A stretch of 64,000 bases of DNA, taken from Aristaeella lactis (GTDB lineage Bacteria > Bacillota > Clostridia > Christensenellales > Aristaeellaceae). The stretch lies in assembly GCF_018118585.1 (NCBI RefSeq), contig NZ_CP069421.1:3224001-3288000 (forward strand), given 5' to 3'. The notes under the pieces were generated by a model. The model saw only the letters and a program-made list of their open reading frames with translations. It had not been told where the DNA came from and ran no database searches. This document shows positions 31,840-40,452 of the stretch, one piece after another (the stretch's first letter is position 1; every line of letters begins with the position of its first letter). Position numbers and translations under genes: made by a program.

Positions 31840-32619
31840 TCACTTCAGCAGTCTCTGATAGATCTCCAGATCACTGTCTTTGAAGACATTGAAAATTACG
31901 CGCTGAATACCGGTTTCTTTCTGCAGGAACTCCTTTACAGTCCGGATGGCGATCTCTGCCGCAAGATCGGGCGGAAAACGGAAAACACCGGTGGAGATGC
32001 AGCAGAAAGCGACGGAATGCAGATTGTGTTGTTCTGCCAGTTCAAGGCAGGAAAGGTAGCAGGATGCCAGCAGCGATTCGGCTTCCGGGGTGACTTCATC
32101 GTCAATGATCGGGCCGACCGTATGCAGCACATACTTCGCAGGCAGGTTGAAACCGGGAGTGATCTTCGCCTGTCCGGTGGGCTCCTCATGCCCCTGTTTC
32201 TGCATGATCCCGTTACAGGCCAGGCGCAGCTGCACGCCGCTCATGGTGTGGATGATGTTGTCAATGCATCCGTGGCATGGAGAAAAGCATCCCAGCATCC
32301 GGCTGTTCGCAGCGTTGACGACAGCGTCACACTGCAGGGTCGTGATATCGCCCTGCCAGAGGACAAGCCGGTGATCCATGGTACATGGCGGCAGGCTGAC
32401 GGCATCCACAATGCCCTTTCTTTCTGTCATTTCTTTCAGGAAGGCGTCCTGAACCTGCAGGAACTCACCGGAGACCGGCATCGGCGGACGGACATTCATC
32501 AGGCTGCGAAGCAGCCGCCACTGTCGATCAGCGGTATACGGAAATACCGGATACTGATACTGCGGCATTTCTTCCAGCAGACGGTGGATCAGCCAGCGGC
32601 GTCTTTCGTTCTGATTCAT
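31840..32619 (-). CDS. zinc-dependent macrodomain protein (protein-ADP-ribose hydrolase)
   Basis: 259 residues. An N-terminal helical region (about 1-75) precedes the macrodomain: LVLWQGDITTLQCDAVVNAAN, then C111, H116 and C118 in GCFSPCHGCIDN, which form the zinc site of the Zn-macro subclass. GQAKITPGFNLPAKYVLHTVGP and FCCISTGVFRFP complete the ADP-ribose pocket. Such enzymes remove ADP-ribose placed by SirTM. The start overlaps the HxlR stop (ATGA). Confidence 0.92.
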   Translation of the reverse strand: MNQNERRRWLIHRLLEEMPQYQYPVFPYTADRQWRLLRSLMNVRPPMPVSGEFLQVQDAFLKEMTERKGIVDAVSLPPCTMDHRLVLWQGDITTLQCDAVVNAANSRMLGCFSPCHGCIDNIIHTMSGVQLRLACNGIMQKQGHEEPTGQAKITPGFNLPAKYVLHTVGPIIDDEVTPEAESLLASCYLSCLELAEQHNLHSVAFCCISTGVFRFPPDLAAEIAIRTVKEFLQKETGIQRVIFNVFKDSDLEIYQRLLK

Positions 32620-32951
32620 TTGCTTTCACGCACCAGTCGCTGGTATCCGGTTCCCCAGACTTCCATGGCTTTGATAATCGGACGCATGGATTCTCCCAGA
32701 TCGCTCAGCGCGTATTCCACCCTGGGCGGCACCTCGGGGAAAACCGTCCTGGTGATGATCTCATCGTTTTCCAAAGCACGAAGGTTGTCTGTCAGTACTT
32801 TCTGACTGATTCCGGGAATGGAACGGAGCATCTCGTTGAATCTCCACGGACGAGTCATCAGATTGCGAAGGATCAGCATTTTCCATTTGTTTCCGATGAG
32901 CTGCAGGGTGGTGGCCACCGGACAGTCCGGCAGTTCAGATTTTGTCAGCAT
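32616..32951 (-). CDS. HxlR-family helix-turn-helix regulator
   Basis: 111 residues: CPVATTLQLIGNKWKMLILR, FNEMLRSIPGISQKVLTDNLRALE and YALSDLGESMRPII are the HxlR signature. The ATG at 32951 has GGAGG 7 bases upstream. The cysteine in DCPVATTL is the conserved one that senses electrophiles in several relatives. It is the first gene of the macrodomain/SirTM cluster and its likely regulator. Confidence 0.9.
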   Translation of the reverse strand: MLTKSELPDCPVATTLQLIGNKWKMLILRNLMTRPWRFNEMLRSIPGISQKVLTDNLRALENDEIITRTVFPEVPPRVEYALSDLGESMRPIIKAMEVWGTGYQRLVRESK

Positions 32952-33103
32952 GTGCATACCTCCAGGGGAATATAATATGCTGTTTTGCATGTCACATTCA
33001 TATTAGCATGTAATACGGGAAGCATCAAGTATATGACAAAACTGAGGAAATAGTAAGGTCCCGGGAACAGACGTTCCCGGGACCTTCGGAATAAGGGGGA
33101 GGA

Positions 33104-34825
33104 TTATTCATCTTCGGACTGGAGAGCATCATAGCCCTCTTCACCGGTCCGGACACGAACCACATTCTCAACATCCTGCACGAAGATCTTGCCATCGCCG
33201 ATGTGGCCGGTATACAGGACACCACGGGCGGTTTCGATAACTTCGCTGACAGGGACCTTGCTGACAACGATATCCACCTGGACCTTGGGGAGCAGAGTGA
33301 CTTCCACCGGAGTACCACGGTAGTACTCGGGCTTGCCCTTCTGCGCGCCGTAGCCCATGACGTTGGTGACGGTCATACCGGTGATGCCAATACCGTTCAT
33401 GGCCTTCTTCAGGCTTTCCAGGCTGGCCGGACGGCAGATGATCTGTACGCGGGTATAAGTCGGCGCGCCTTCGGCCTTTTCCGCTTTCTTTGCGGCCACA
33501 GGAACGGCTTCGGTAACGGGAGCCGCAGCGACAGCGGGAGCGGGGATCACAGCGCCGGCATCATAGCCTTCTTCAGGCAGAATGGCAAATCCGGAATAAG
33601 CGGTGAGCAGGCCATGTTCGCTGCGGTCGAGGCCCATGACTTCGTCCGCTGCATCCGCCCGCAGGCCGATGGCCTTTTTGATGATCAGGAAAACAACAGT
33701 GATGACGGACGCGGTCCAGGCGATGGTAGCCAGGACGCCGAGCACCTGTACACCGAAGAAGCTGAATCCGCCGCCGTAGAAGACACCCTTGGGAGTGGAA
33801 ACGCCAGTGGCGAATAAGCCGGTCAGGATGGTACCGAGGGAACCGCAGACGCCGTGGACGGAGATCGCACCGACCGGGTCATCGATTTTCACAACCTTAT
33901 CGAAGAATTCCACAGCGAAGACGATCACGAAGCCGCAGGCAAGGCCGATGAGCGCTGCACCGAAGGGATTCACCGCATCGCAGCCTGCTGTGATGCCGAC
34001 CAGGCCGGCCAGAGCCGCGTTGAAGGTCATGGAGACATCGGGCTTACCATAGCGGAGCCAGGTAAAGATCATGGTGGTCAGGGTCGCGACAGCCGCGGCC
34101 AGGTTGGTATTGAAGAACACCAGGGACGCGCTTCCGATCAGTTCATCACTGTCCATACCCACGGTGGAAGCACCGTTGAAACCGAACCAGCAGAACCAGA
34201 GGATGAACACACCCAGGGCAGCGATGGACAGGTTATGTCCGAGGATGGCCCGGGGCTTCCCGTCCTTGCCGTATTTGCCAACGCGGGGCCCGAGGATCTT
34301 TGCACCGATCAGGGCACATACACCGCCGACCATGTGAACCGCGGTGGAACCGGCAAAATCATGGAAGCCCATTTCAGCCAGCCAGCCGCCGCCCCAGATC
34401 CAGTGACCGGAAACCGGATAGATGAAGAGCGAGATCGCTGCGGAGTAGATGCAGTAAGCGGAGAATTTAGTCCGCTCAGCCATGGCACCGGAAACGATGG
34501 TGGCGGAGGTGGCGCAGAAGACTGTCTGGAAGATCGCGTAAGCCCAGAGCGGAACGCCCGCCGGGAGAATATGGCTGTAATCCTTCATGATGAAAGGATC
34601 GATCCAGCCGAACAGCGCGGTGCCGGCACCGAACATAATGCCGTAACCGAACAGCCAGTACAGGGGGGTGCCGATGCAGAAGTCCATCAGATTCTTCATC
34701 AGGATATTACCTGTGTTTTTGGCGCGGGTAAAGCCTGCTTCACACATTGCGAAGCCGGCCTGCATAAAGAAGACCAGTGCTGCTCCCAGGAGCACCCAGA
34801 TTGTGTTGGCTGCCGAGAATGTCAT
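33104..34825 (-). CDS. ammonium transporter fused to a C-terminal PII domain
   Basis: 573 residues. Amt part (about 1-405) with 11 helices: [53 protein letters not shown] (pore His), [13 protein letters not shown]. After an Ala/Pro/Lys-rich linker (about 430-460), a complete PII domain follows ([18 protein letters not shown]-loop [21 protein letters not shown]). It imports ammonium and carries its own nitrogen sensor. The ATG at 34825 has GGAAG 8 bases upstream; an ATG at 34867 would sit against the leader terminator. Confidence 0.92.
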   Translation of the reverse strand: MTFSAANTIWVLLGAALVFFMQAGFAMCEAGFTRAKNTGNILMKNLMDFCIGTPLYWLFGYGIMFGAGTALFGWIDPFIMKDYSHILPAGVPLWAYAIFQTVFCATSATIVSGAMAERTKFSAYCIYSAAISLFIYPVSGHWIWGGGWLAEMGFHDFAGSTAVHMVGGVCALIGAKILGPRVGKYGKDGKPRAILGHNLSIAALGVFILWFCWFGFNGASTVGMDSDELIGSASLVFFNTNLAAAVATLTTMIFTWLRYGKPDVSMTFNAALAGLVGITAGCDAVNPFGAALIGLACGFVIVFAVEFFDKVVKIDDPVGAISVHGVCGSLGTILTGLFATGVSTPKGVFYGGGFSFFGVQVLGVLATIAWTASVITVVFLIIKKAIGLRADAADEVMGLDRSEHGLLTAYSGFAILPEEGYDAGAVIPAPAVAAAPVTEAVPVAAKKAEKAEGAPTYTRVQIICRPASLESLKKAMNGIGITGMTVTNVMGYGAQKGKPEYYRGTPVEVTLLPKVQVDIVVSKVPVSEVIETARGVLYTGHIGDGKIFVQDVENVVRVRTGEEGYDALQSEDE

Positions 34826-34865
34826 ACCATTCACTTCCGTTTCAATGTTTTTCCCAAATGAATAC

Positions 34866-34905
34866 AAAAAGAGGCGCGGGGGTGTTCAGCACACCCTCGC
34901 GCCTC
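34866..34905 (-). terminator. terminator hairpin in the leader of the amt gene
   Basis: A 15-bp stem (34871-34885 with 34891-34905, one G-T pair) and a 5-base loop, followed on the minus strand by TTTTT. It begins about 8 bases after the predicted start of transcription and ends 40 bases before the gene, leaving no room for a separate aptamer. Confidence 0.75.
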
Positions 34906-34919
34906 ATTGGGATGCACGG

Positions 34920-34948
34920 ATTTTATTCCGGATACGGCTGTTTGTCAA
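34920..34948 (-). promoter_or_regulatory. amt promoter
   Basis: On the minus strand: TTGACA (34943-34948), 17 bases, TAAAAT (34920-34925). Confidence 0.8.
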
Positions 34949-35090
34949 GCTGTGATACAATCAAAAAACAAGAATGATGCTTTTCGGCCTGCAGGCTTGA
35001 CTTAGCCCCTGCTTCATGGTTTAAAATAGAAATACCAGATCAAAGTACGCAAAAACCGGCAGATTATTCCAGAAAGGAACAGGATAGCTG

Positions 35091-36710
35091 ATGTTTGATT
35101 TTTATGAAGGTCCTGTGATCCGTGTCAACCAGGAGGGCTACGCGGAGGGACTGCCTGTGTATGCCGCCATCCTGACGAAAGGCCTCGTGGAACTGAAGGA
35201 TGAAACAGGAAAAAACCTGCCGTTCGAGGCCGAGCCGCTGAAGCTGGATGAGGCATCGGATGACCGGGTGACGGTAGCAAACCTGGGCCGGCTGAAAGCG
35301 GGCACCTATATACTTGAAAGTCCTGAGGGAAACCGTACGCTGACCGTAAGCGCGAGACCGTGGAACGCTGTTACCGGCGCACTGATCAAGGGCCTGTATT
35401 ACCAGCGGTGCGGGTGTGAACTGAAACCGGAACATGCGGGGGCTTACACTCATCCGGCCTGCCATACGGCGCCGGCAACAGACTGGGAGGACCGCAGCAT
35501 ACAGCGCCGGATTACCGGAGGCTGGCATGACGCGGGTGACTATGGCAAATATGTGGGCCCCGGAGCCGTGACCGTGGCGCATCTTCTGTATGCCTGGAAG
35601 CTGTTTCCGGAAGGGTGCCCGGATAACCTGAATATTCCGGAAAGCGGCAACGGTGTGCCGGACATCCTGAACGAAGCCCGGTATGAGCTGGAATGGATAC
35701 TGCAGATGCAGCGCTCTGACGGCGCTTTCCACCATAAACTGACCAAGATGCGGTTCGCACCGTTCATTATGCCCCAGGATGATAAAGAGCCGGAATACCT
35801 GATGCCTGTGAACCCCGCTCCCACGGCGGCGGCCTGCGCCTGTCTGGCACTGGCTTCCCGGGTGTACAGGGCTTTTGACAGGGAATTCGCCGAAAGGACT
35901 CTGCAATCCGCCCAAGAGGCCTGGAAATGGCTTCGGAACAATACGGAATACAAACCCTTCCTGAATCCGGAAGGAGTATATACCGGCTGGTATTGTGAAA
36001 AAACGGACAAGGATGACCGCTTCTGGGCGGCCTGTGAGATGCTGGCTGCCACCGGAGAGGAAGAATACCGGAAGGCAGCGGAAGAACTGTACGGTGAAGG
36101 ACAGCAGCTGACGCATTTCGGATGGGCGGACGTAGGCGGTCTGGGGGCCCTGTGCTGCCTGTTTGAGCTGGGTGAAAAAGCGGGAGAGATACTGTACACA
36201 AAACTGAAGGAGGATTTCCTCGGACAGAGCGAGGAAGCCCTGAAGCTGTCACAGGCTTCCGGATACGGTACGGCACTGGCCTGGGACAATTATGCGTGGG
36301 GAAGTATACTGCCGATCATGAGCAACGCGATGGCAATGATCATGAACGCGCTGCTGACCGGACGGCAGGAGATGCGGGACGCGGCGCTGAAGCAGTGGAA
36401 CTACGCCCTGGGCATGAATGCCCTGGATATCTGCTTCGTAACAGGTTTCGGTGAAAACCGGGTTATGCATCCCCATCACAGGCCGTCAGACGCTGACGGG
36501 ATTGAGGATCCGGTGCCGGGACTGATCTCCGGCGGCCCCAATAACAAGATGTGCTTCCCGCAGACAAAGGAGAAGCTGGGAGAAAATACACCGCCGGCCA
36601 AATATTTTGTGGAGGAAACCTTCTCCGCGGATACCAACGAGATCGCCATCTACTGGAATTCACCGGCAATCTTTGTAGGCGCATATTTCAACCGGACTTT
36701 TACTGAGTGA
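35091..36710 (+). CDS. glycoside hydrolase family 9 (endoglucanase/cellodextrinase), no signal peptide
   Basis: 539 residues. An N-terminal Ig-like CelD_N domain (about 1-90; IRVNQEGYAEGLPVYAAI) is followed by the GH9 (alpha/alpha)6 barrel. Catalytic base Asp pair in ITGGWHDAGDYGKYV, substrate loop in MHPHHRPSDADG, catalytic acid Glu in TNEIAIYWNSP. There is no signal peptide, so it probably acts on imported cello-oligosaccharides or beta-glucans in the cytoplasm. It is monocistronic, divergent from the amt gene, and ends before a clear terminator. Confidence 0.92.
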   Translation: MFDFYEGPVIRVNQEGYAEGLPVYAAILTKGLVELKDETGKNLPFEAEPLKLDEASDDRVTVANLGRLKAGTYILESPEGNRTLTVSARPWNAVTGALIKGLYYQRCGCELKPEHAGAYTHPACHTAPATDWEDRSIQRRITGGWHDAGDYGKYVGPGAVTVAHLLYAWKLFPEGCPDNLNIPESGNGVPDILNEARYELEWILQMQRSDGAFHHKLTKMRFAPFIMPQDDKEPEYLMPVNPAPTAAACACLALASRVYRAFDREFAERTLQSAQEAWKWLRNNTEYKPFLNPEGVYTGWYCEKTDKDDRFWAACEMLAATGEEEYRKAAEELYGEGQQLTHFGWADVGGLGALCCLFELGEKAGEILYTKLKEDFLGQSEEALKLSQASGYGTALAWDNYAWGSILPIMSNAMAMIMNALLTGRQEMRDAALKQWNYALGMNALDICFVTGFGENRVMHPHHRPSDADGIEDPVPGLISGGPNNKMCFPQTKEKLGENTPPAKYFVEETFSADTNEIAIYWNSPAIFVGAYFNRTFTE

Positions 36711-36760
36711 TCCTGAGAAAACGATATGCGGCCTTCACAGCTGCCCTGATAAGAGTAAAA

Positions 36761-36794
36761 CAGCATCCGATCACATGACTGGATGCTGCTTTTT
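36761..36794 (+). terminator. terminator of the GH9 gene
   Basis: An 8-bp stem CAGCATCC/GGATGCTG (36761-36768, 36781-36788) is followed by CTTTTT. Confidence 0.85.
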
Positions 36795-36839
36795 GGAGTT
36801 TGATGGTTCTGTATGACCGCTGCCGGAAAAGGCAGGGAA

Positions 36840-37040
36840 TCAACCTTCCCAGAACAGTTCGTCCAGGGTTTTATCCAGTGCGCGACAGATGGCAATACAC
36901 AGGTTGATGGTCGGGTTATAGTCGCCCTTTTCAATGGCGTTGATCGTCTGGCGGGATACATTGCACAGCTGCGCAAGCTGGTCCTGGGACAGATCCTTAG
37001 CTGCGCGGGCGGCCTTGAGCTTCAGGTTTTTCATATTCAT
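36840..37040 (-). CDS. small XRE-family helix-turn-helix regulator
   Basis: 66 residues that form only a DNA-binding domain: LKAARAAKDLSQDQLAQLCNVSRQTINAIEKG and ending LDELFW, as in the YozG/Cro-like short regulators. AAGGAG is 4 bases before the ATG. It is co-transcribed with the membrane protein gene upstream; such pairs are common and probably autoregulated. Confidence 0.9.
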   Translation of the reverse strand: MNMKNLKLKAARAAKDLSQDQLAQLCNVSRQTINAIEKGDYNPTINLCIAICRALDKTLDELFWEG

Positions 37041-37070
37041 TCAGCTCCTTTTCAGTCCATGCGGCAGGTC

Positions 37071-37592
37071 TTACTCAATGTCATCGTCTTCTTTGATCTC
37101 TTCTTCCTGCTCCTTTTTATCCATGCGCTTCCGGATCAGCAGGGTGACACAGATGATGACACCCAGCGCTCCGAGGACGAAGGGAAGAATAATGTCCAGG
37201 GGCCCTTCTTTGCCTTCATTGGAAAGATGACGGAAGCCGTTGAAAAGGTTGAGCAGGGAGACGGAGAGAAACACACCGCCGAAGGGGGATTCCTTTTTGA
37301 CTCCGGTAAAGTAGGCGTTGTTCAGGATGGCGTAAACCGAGAAAACAGTCAGGGAGACAAACATGCTCAGGATCACGCAGACCGGAACATCCAGCCAGGG
37401 AAGGGTCATGGTGCTGAGGATCAGCACGATGAAGAGGCAGATCAGCAGGGTAACGTAGGCGAGGTTTACCGCACGGCTTCTGACAATCAGCTGACGTTCG
37501 TCAAACTGCTTTACTTTTTTGCGGTCTGAGAGACAAAGCAGGATGATGCCAACCAGGATTGCGAGGGCAAGGAACAGTGTGACGATATTCAT
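37071..37592 (-). CDS. membrane protein paired with an XRE regulator
   Basis: 173 residues with four hydrophobic segments (about 3-22, 44-63, 70-92, 127-146) and an acidic tail (KEQEEEIKEDDDIE). KKVKQFDERQLIVRSRAVNL after the first helix is typical of DUF2178-like membrane proteins found before short XRE regulators. ATG at 37592 with AGGAGG upstream. The function is unknown. Confidence 0.78.
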   Translation of the reverse strand: MNIVTLFLALAILVGIILLCLSDRKKVKQFDERQLIVRSRAVNLAYVTLLICLFIVLILSTMTLPWLDVPVCVILSMFVSLTVFSVYAILNNAYFTGVKKESPFGGVFLSVSLLNLFNGFRHLSNEGKEGPLDIILPFVLGALGVIICVTLLIRKRMDKKEQEEEIKEDDDIE

Positions 37593-37683
37593 ATCAGTTT
37601 CCTCCTGTTTTTTCATTTACTGTTGTCCGGGTGTTGCTTCTGCGGAAGGGATGCGGCGCCATGCATCTCCTTTCGACGGTCAT

Positions 37684-37712
37684 ATAGTAACATGAGTTTT
37701 ACACGATGTCAA
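37684..37712 (-). promoter_or_regulatory. promoter of the membrane protein/XRE operon
   Basis: On the minus strand: TTGACA (37707-37712), 17 bases, TACTAT (37684-37689). The region 37713-37862 is AT-rich and otherwise empty. Confidence 0.75.
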
Positions 37713-37862
37713 GTATAGTTTACAAAAAGAATGAAAAATATTTCAAAATGCCAGTCGTATCAGTTCAAAATCCAGGATTTACAATGATCACAGGTATACG
37801 CCTGTTTTTCTTTCAGACGGATGGATGGTATAATAATTCAAAACAAGAAAAAGGGGAAAGAT

Positions 37863-38591
37863 ATGAATTCCGCGGAGATGGATTTTTTTCAGGAGATCAT
37901 TGACCGGTCCCGGCGGATTGTTTTTTTCGGCGGGGCAGGCGTATCCACGGCCAGCGGGATTCCGGATTTCCGTTCTGCGGAGGGCCTTTATGCGGAAGAA
38001 GAGAATGGCCTTTCCCCGGAAATGATCCTGAGCAAATCCTTCTTTTATCTGCAAACGGAGAAATTCTTTGATTATTACCGGAAGCACCTGCTGTATCCGG
38101 ACGCAGAACCCAACGCGGCTCACCGGAAACTGTTTGAGCTGGAACAGAAGGATAAGCTGCGGGGCATTGTGACACAGAATGTGGACGGCCTGCACAGGGC
38201 TGCAGGCAATATCCGGGTTTACGAACTTCATGGAAACGTGCATGAGAATGAATGCATGGACTGCGGCGCCTCCTATCCGATGGAAGCCATCCTGGATTCG
38301 GAGGGCATTCCCCGCTGCAGGGACTGCGGGGGCGTGATCAAACCCAATGTGGTACTGTATGGAGAGGCACTGCCGAAATATGTCTGCATCGGAGCGATCC
38401 GGGAGATCACCAACGCTGATACATTAATCGTTGCAGGTACATCCCTGGCGGTGGAACCGGCGGCATCTTTTATCGGCCACTTCCGGGGGAGAAACCTGGT
38501 GGTCATCAACCGGGATTATATCCCGGCGGAAACACAGGCCACGCTTGTGCTTCGCGGGGATGTGGCGGAGATTATGGGGAGAATCAGATGA
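37863..38591 (+). CDS. canonical Sir2-family NAD-dependent protein deacylase
   Basis: 242 residues: GGAGVSTASGIPDFRSAEGLY, TQNVDGLH, catalytic His in YELHGNVHENECMDCG, zinc cysteines CMDC and CRDC, and FGEAL-like YGEALPK. It therefore keeps the His that the SirTM protein at 30421-31305 lacks. It removes acyl groups from lysines using NAD. ATG at 37863 with AGGGGA upstream. Monocistronic. Confidence 0.94.
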   Translation: MNSAEMDFFQEIIDRSRRIVFFGGAGVSTASGIPDFRSAEGLYAEEENGLSPEMILSKSFFYLQTEKFFDYYRKHLLYPDAEPNAAHRKLFELEQKDKLRGIVTQNVDGLHRAAGNIRVYELHGNVHENECMDCGASYPMEAILDSEGIPRCRDCGGVIKPNVVLYGEALPKYVCIGAIREITNADTLIVAGTSLAVEPAASFIGHFRGRNLVVINRDYIPAETQATLVLRGDVAEIMGRIR

Positions 38592-38679
38592 CCTGATGAA
38601 GATTTTTATACAGGGGTATTGACAGAATAGATATATTTGATAAAATATAATCGTATCAAACAGAAGGGAGATACGAACG

Positions 38680-39222
38680 ATGACGATTTATGATTTCACA
38701 GTGAAGGACAGACAGGGTAATGAAGTCAGCCTGTCAGAATATCAGGGCAAGGTTCTTCTGATTGTCAATACAGCTACCGGCTGCGGATTTACCCCCCACT
38801 ATGAGCCCCTGGAAGCGATGTATAAAGAACTGAAAGATCAGGGACTGGAGATTCTTGACTTCCCCTGCAACCAGTTTGCGAACCAGGCCCCGGGCAGTGA
38901 GGATGAGATCCATCAGTTCTGCACGCTGAAGTATGGTACGGATTTCCCTCAGTTTGCCAAGGTCGACGTGAACGGCGATAACGCAGATCCGCTGTTTGCT
39001 TATCTGGCTGCGGAGAAGCCTTTCGAAGGTTTCGGCAAAGGCCTGAAGATGGCGGCTCTGAACAAGTTCGCAGACCTGAACAATAAAAAGTTCGGTGACA
39101 AGGCCTATATCAAGTGGAATTTCACCAAGTTTCTGGTGAACCGCGAAGGTAAAGTCATTGCGCGGTTTGAGCCTACCGTTGACATGAAGGAAGTCCGGAG
39201 CGCGGTTGCGGCCGCCCTGTAA
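38680..39222 (+). CDS. glutathione peroxidase family protein (Cys type)
   Basis: 180 residues. Peroxidatic Cys in NTATGCGFTPHYEPLE replaces selenocysteine; FPCNQFANQAPGS supplies Gln and the second cysteine, and KWNFTKFLVNREG the Trp/Asn. Bacterial members of this type usually take electrons from thioredoxin. A promoter-like TTGACA (38621-38626) precedes a dyad TTTGATA...TATCAAA. AAGGGAG precedes the ATG. Confidence 0.93.
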   Translation: MTIYDFTVKDRQGNEVSLSEYQGKVLLIVNTATGCGFTPHYEPLEAMYKELKDQGLEILDFPCNQFANQAPGSEDEIHQFCTLKYGTDFPQFAKVDVNGDNADPLFAYLAAEKPFEGFGKGLKMAALNKFADLNNKKFGDKAYIKWNFTKFLVNREGKVIARFEPTVDMKEVRSAVAAAL

Positions 39223-39247
39223 ACAACAGAAAATCCCCGGAATGAAA

Positions 39248-39283
39248 AGAACGCGGTCCCCTTCAAGGGGCCGCGTTCTGTTG
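39248..39283. terminator. terminator between the peroxidase and the duplicated exported protein
   Basis: A 13-bp stem (39248-39260 with 39267-39279, includes a T-G pair), AGAACGCGG at the base, loop CTTCAA. It lies between convergent genes. Confidence 0.75.
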
Positions 39284-39300
39284 TTCCGGTGAAGAAGCAA

Positions 39301-39999
39301 TTATGCTTCGGGAGCGGAGAAGGAGATGGGAGTCGCACCGGTGGTGGCGTCGGTGTCCGTTTTGGCGGGCAGGAGGCTGATCGGCACGGTCTCAAAGTGC
39401 AGGGTTTCAAAGGCTGCTTCATATCCGCTTTCCGTTGTGAAGCTCAGGGTAATGACATAGCCGGGCTTGTTGGTGCCGCTGATCTCAACGGATGCGCCGT
39501 CTTCCAGCCCTTCACCGGCCAGGTTTTCGCTCTTTTCACCGGTCAGGTTGTCGGTGACATACAGGCCGGTAACCTTTTCACCGGTGGTGTTGTACACGGT
39601 GTAGGTGCACACGGGAGCGAAGAAGGAGATGGGGGTGGCGCCAGTGGTGGCGTCAGCTTCTTCCGTTTTGGCGGGCAGCAGGCTGATCGGAACGGTTTCG
39701 AAATGCAGGGTTTCAAAGGCTGCTTCGTAGCCGCTTTCGGTTTTGAAGCTCAGGGTGATGACATAGCCTTCCTTGTTGGTGCCGCTGATCTCAACGATTC
39801 CGCCCTTTTTCAGGCCTTCCTCACCGGCATAGTTTTCACTCTTTTCACCGGTCAGGTTGTCGGTCACATACAGCTCAGTGACTTTCTCACCGGTCTCATT
39901 GAAAATGGTGTAGGTGCAGGTTTCGGTTTCTTCCGCAAGCGCGAAGACGCAGGTCAGTACCAGACTGAGCGCGAGAAGGAGGGAAAATACCTTTTTCAT
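39301..39999 (-). CDS. exported protein with an internal tandem duplication
   Basis: 232 residues: signal peptide (MKKVFSLLLALSLVLTCVFA) and two copies of a ~102-residue beta domain (28-130 and 131-232) with about 80% identity by eye. Each copy runs from CTYT, through ELYVTDNLTGEKSEN or GLYVTDNLTGEKSEN, to FETVPISLLPAKT and ATTGATPISF. GGAGG precedes the ATG. I do not recognise the domain; a role outside the membrane is inferred from the signal peptide. Confidence 0.82.
   Translation of the reverse strand: MKKVFSLLLALSLVLTCVFALAEETETCTYTIFNETGEKVTELYVTDNLTGEKSENYAGEEGLKKGGIVEISGTNKEGYVITLSFKTESGYEAAFETLHFETVPISLLPAKTEEADATTGATPISFFAPVCTYTVYNTTGEKVTGLYVTDNLTGEKSENLAGEGLEDGASVEISGTNKPGYVITLSFTTESGYEAAFETLHFETVPISLLPAKTDTDATTGATPISFSAPEA
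39304..39918 (-). repeat. two tandem ~300-bp coding repeats
   Basis: Unit A 39610-39918 and unit B 39304-39609 encode nearly the same domain and stay similar at the DNA level, which indicates a fairly recent duplication. Confidence 0.8.
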
Positions 40000-40120
40000 A
40001 CCAGAATCCTCCGTTTTGTCTTTCTTCGGATCAGATGTCTGATCCTGACCTCATTCTACATGACAACGATGATAAAATCAATAGATAAATAGAAATGTTT
40101 CTATGAATACAGAGCAAAGA

Positions 40121-40148
40121 AAAGCACACCGGAAAACCGGTGTGCCGG
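40121..40148 (-). terminator. terminator of the ArsR gene
   Basis: A 9-bp stem GCACACCGG/CCGGTGTGC (40124-40132, 40137-40145) with loop AAAA. The minus strand continues TTTTCTTT. Confidence 0.8.
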
Positions 40149-40152
40149 GATG

Positions 40153-40452
40153 TCAGCGATGACTTTTATCAGCGTTGTTCCGCTGGATCTCATCGATATG
40201 CTTACGGATGTCCTCCAGCGTTTTCATGTTCAGGGAGTACAGGGTTCTTTTTCCTTCCCGACGGCTGGTGACAACTCCGGCCTCGGTCAGCACCTTCATA
40301 TCGTGGGCCAAAGTGGGCTGGGTGACTTCAAAACATTTCAGCAGTACGCAGCCGCACATTTCCCCGCAGGAAAGCAGATCGACAATCCTGACCCGTTTGG
40401 GATCGGACAGGGCTTTGAATATTTTGGCGTAGTTTCCGTATTGCTTGTTCAT
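40153..40452 (-). CDS. ArsR-family regulator
   Basis: 99 residues: IFKALSDPKRVRIVDLL, then a cysteine-rich switch helix CGEMCGCVLLKCF, then VTQPTLAHDMKVLTEAGVV and REGKRTLYSLN. The cysteines in the recognition region suggest metal or arsenite sensing, as in ArsR. GAGGT precedes the ATG. No resistance genes are adjacent, so the target is unknown. Confidence 0.9.
   Translation of the reverse strand: MNKQYGNYAKIFKALSDPKRVRIVDLLSCGEMCGCVLLKCFEVTQPTLAHDMKVLTEAGVVTSRREGKRTLYSLNMKTLEDIRKHIDEIQRNNADKSHR

Noticed and set aside
34866-34905. Hairpin before amt as an ANTAR dual-hairpin target
   Set aside because: Only one hairpin is present and its 5-base loop lacks the A1/G4 hexaloop pattern. It is kept only as an open possibility in the findings.
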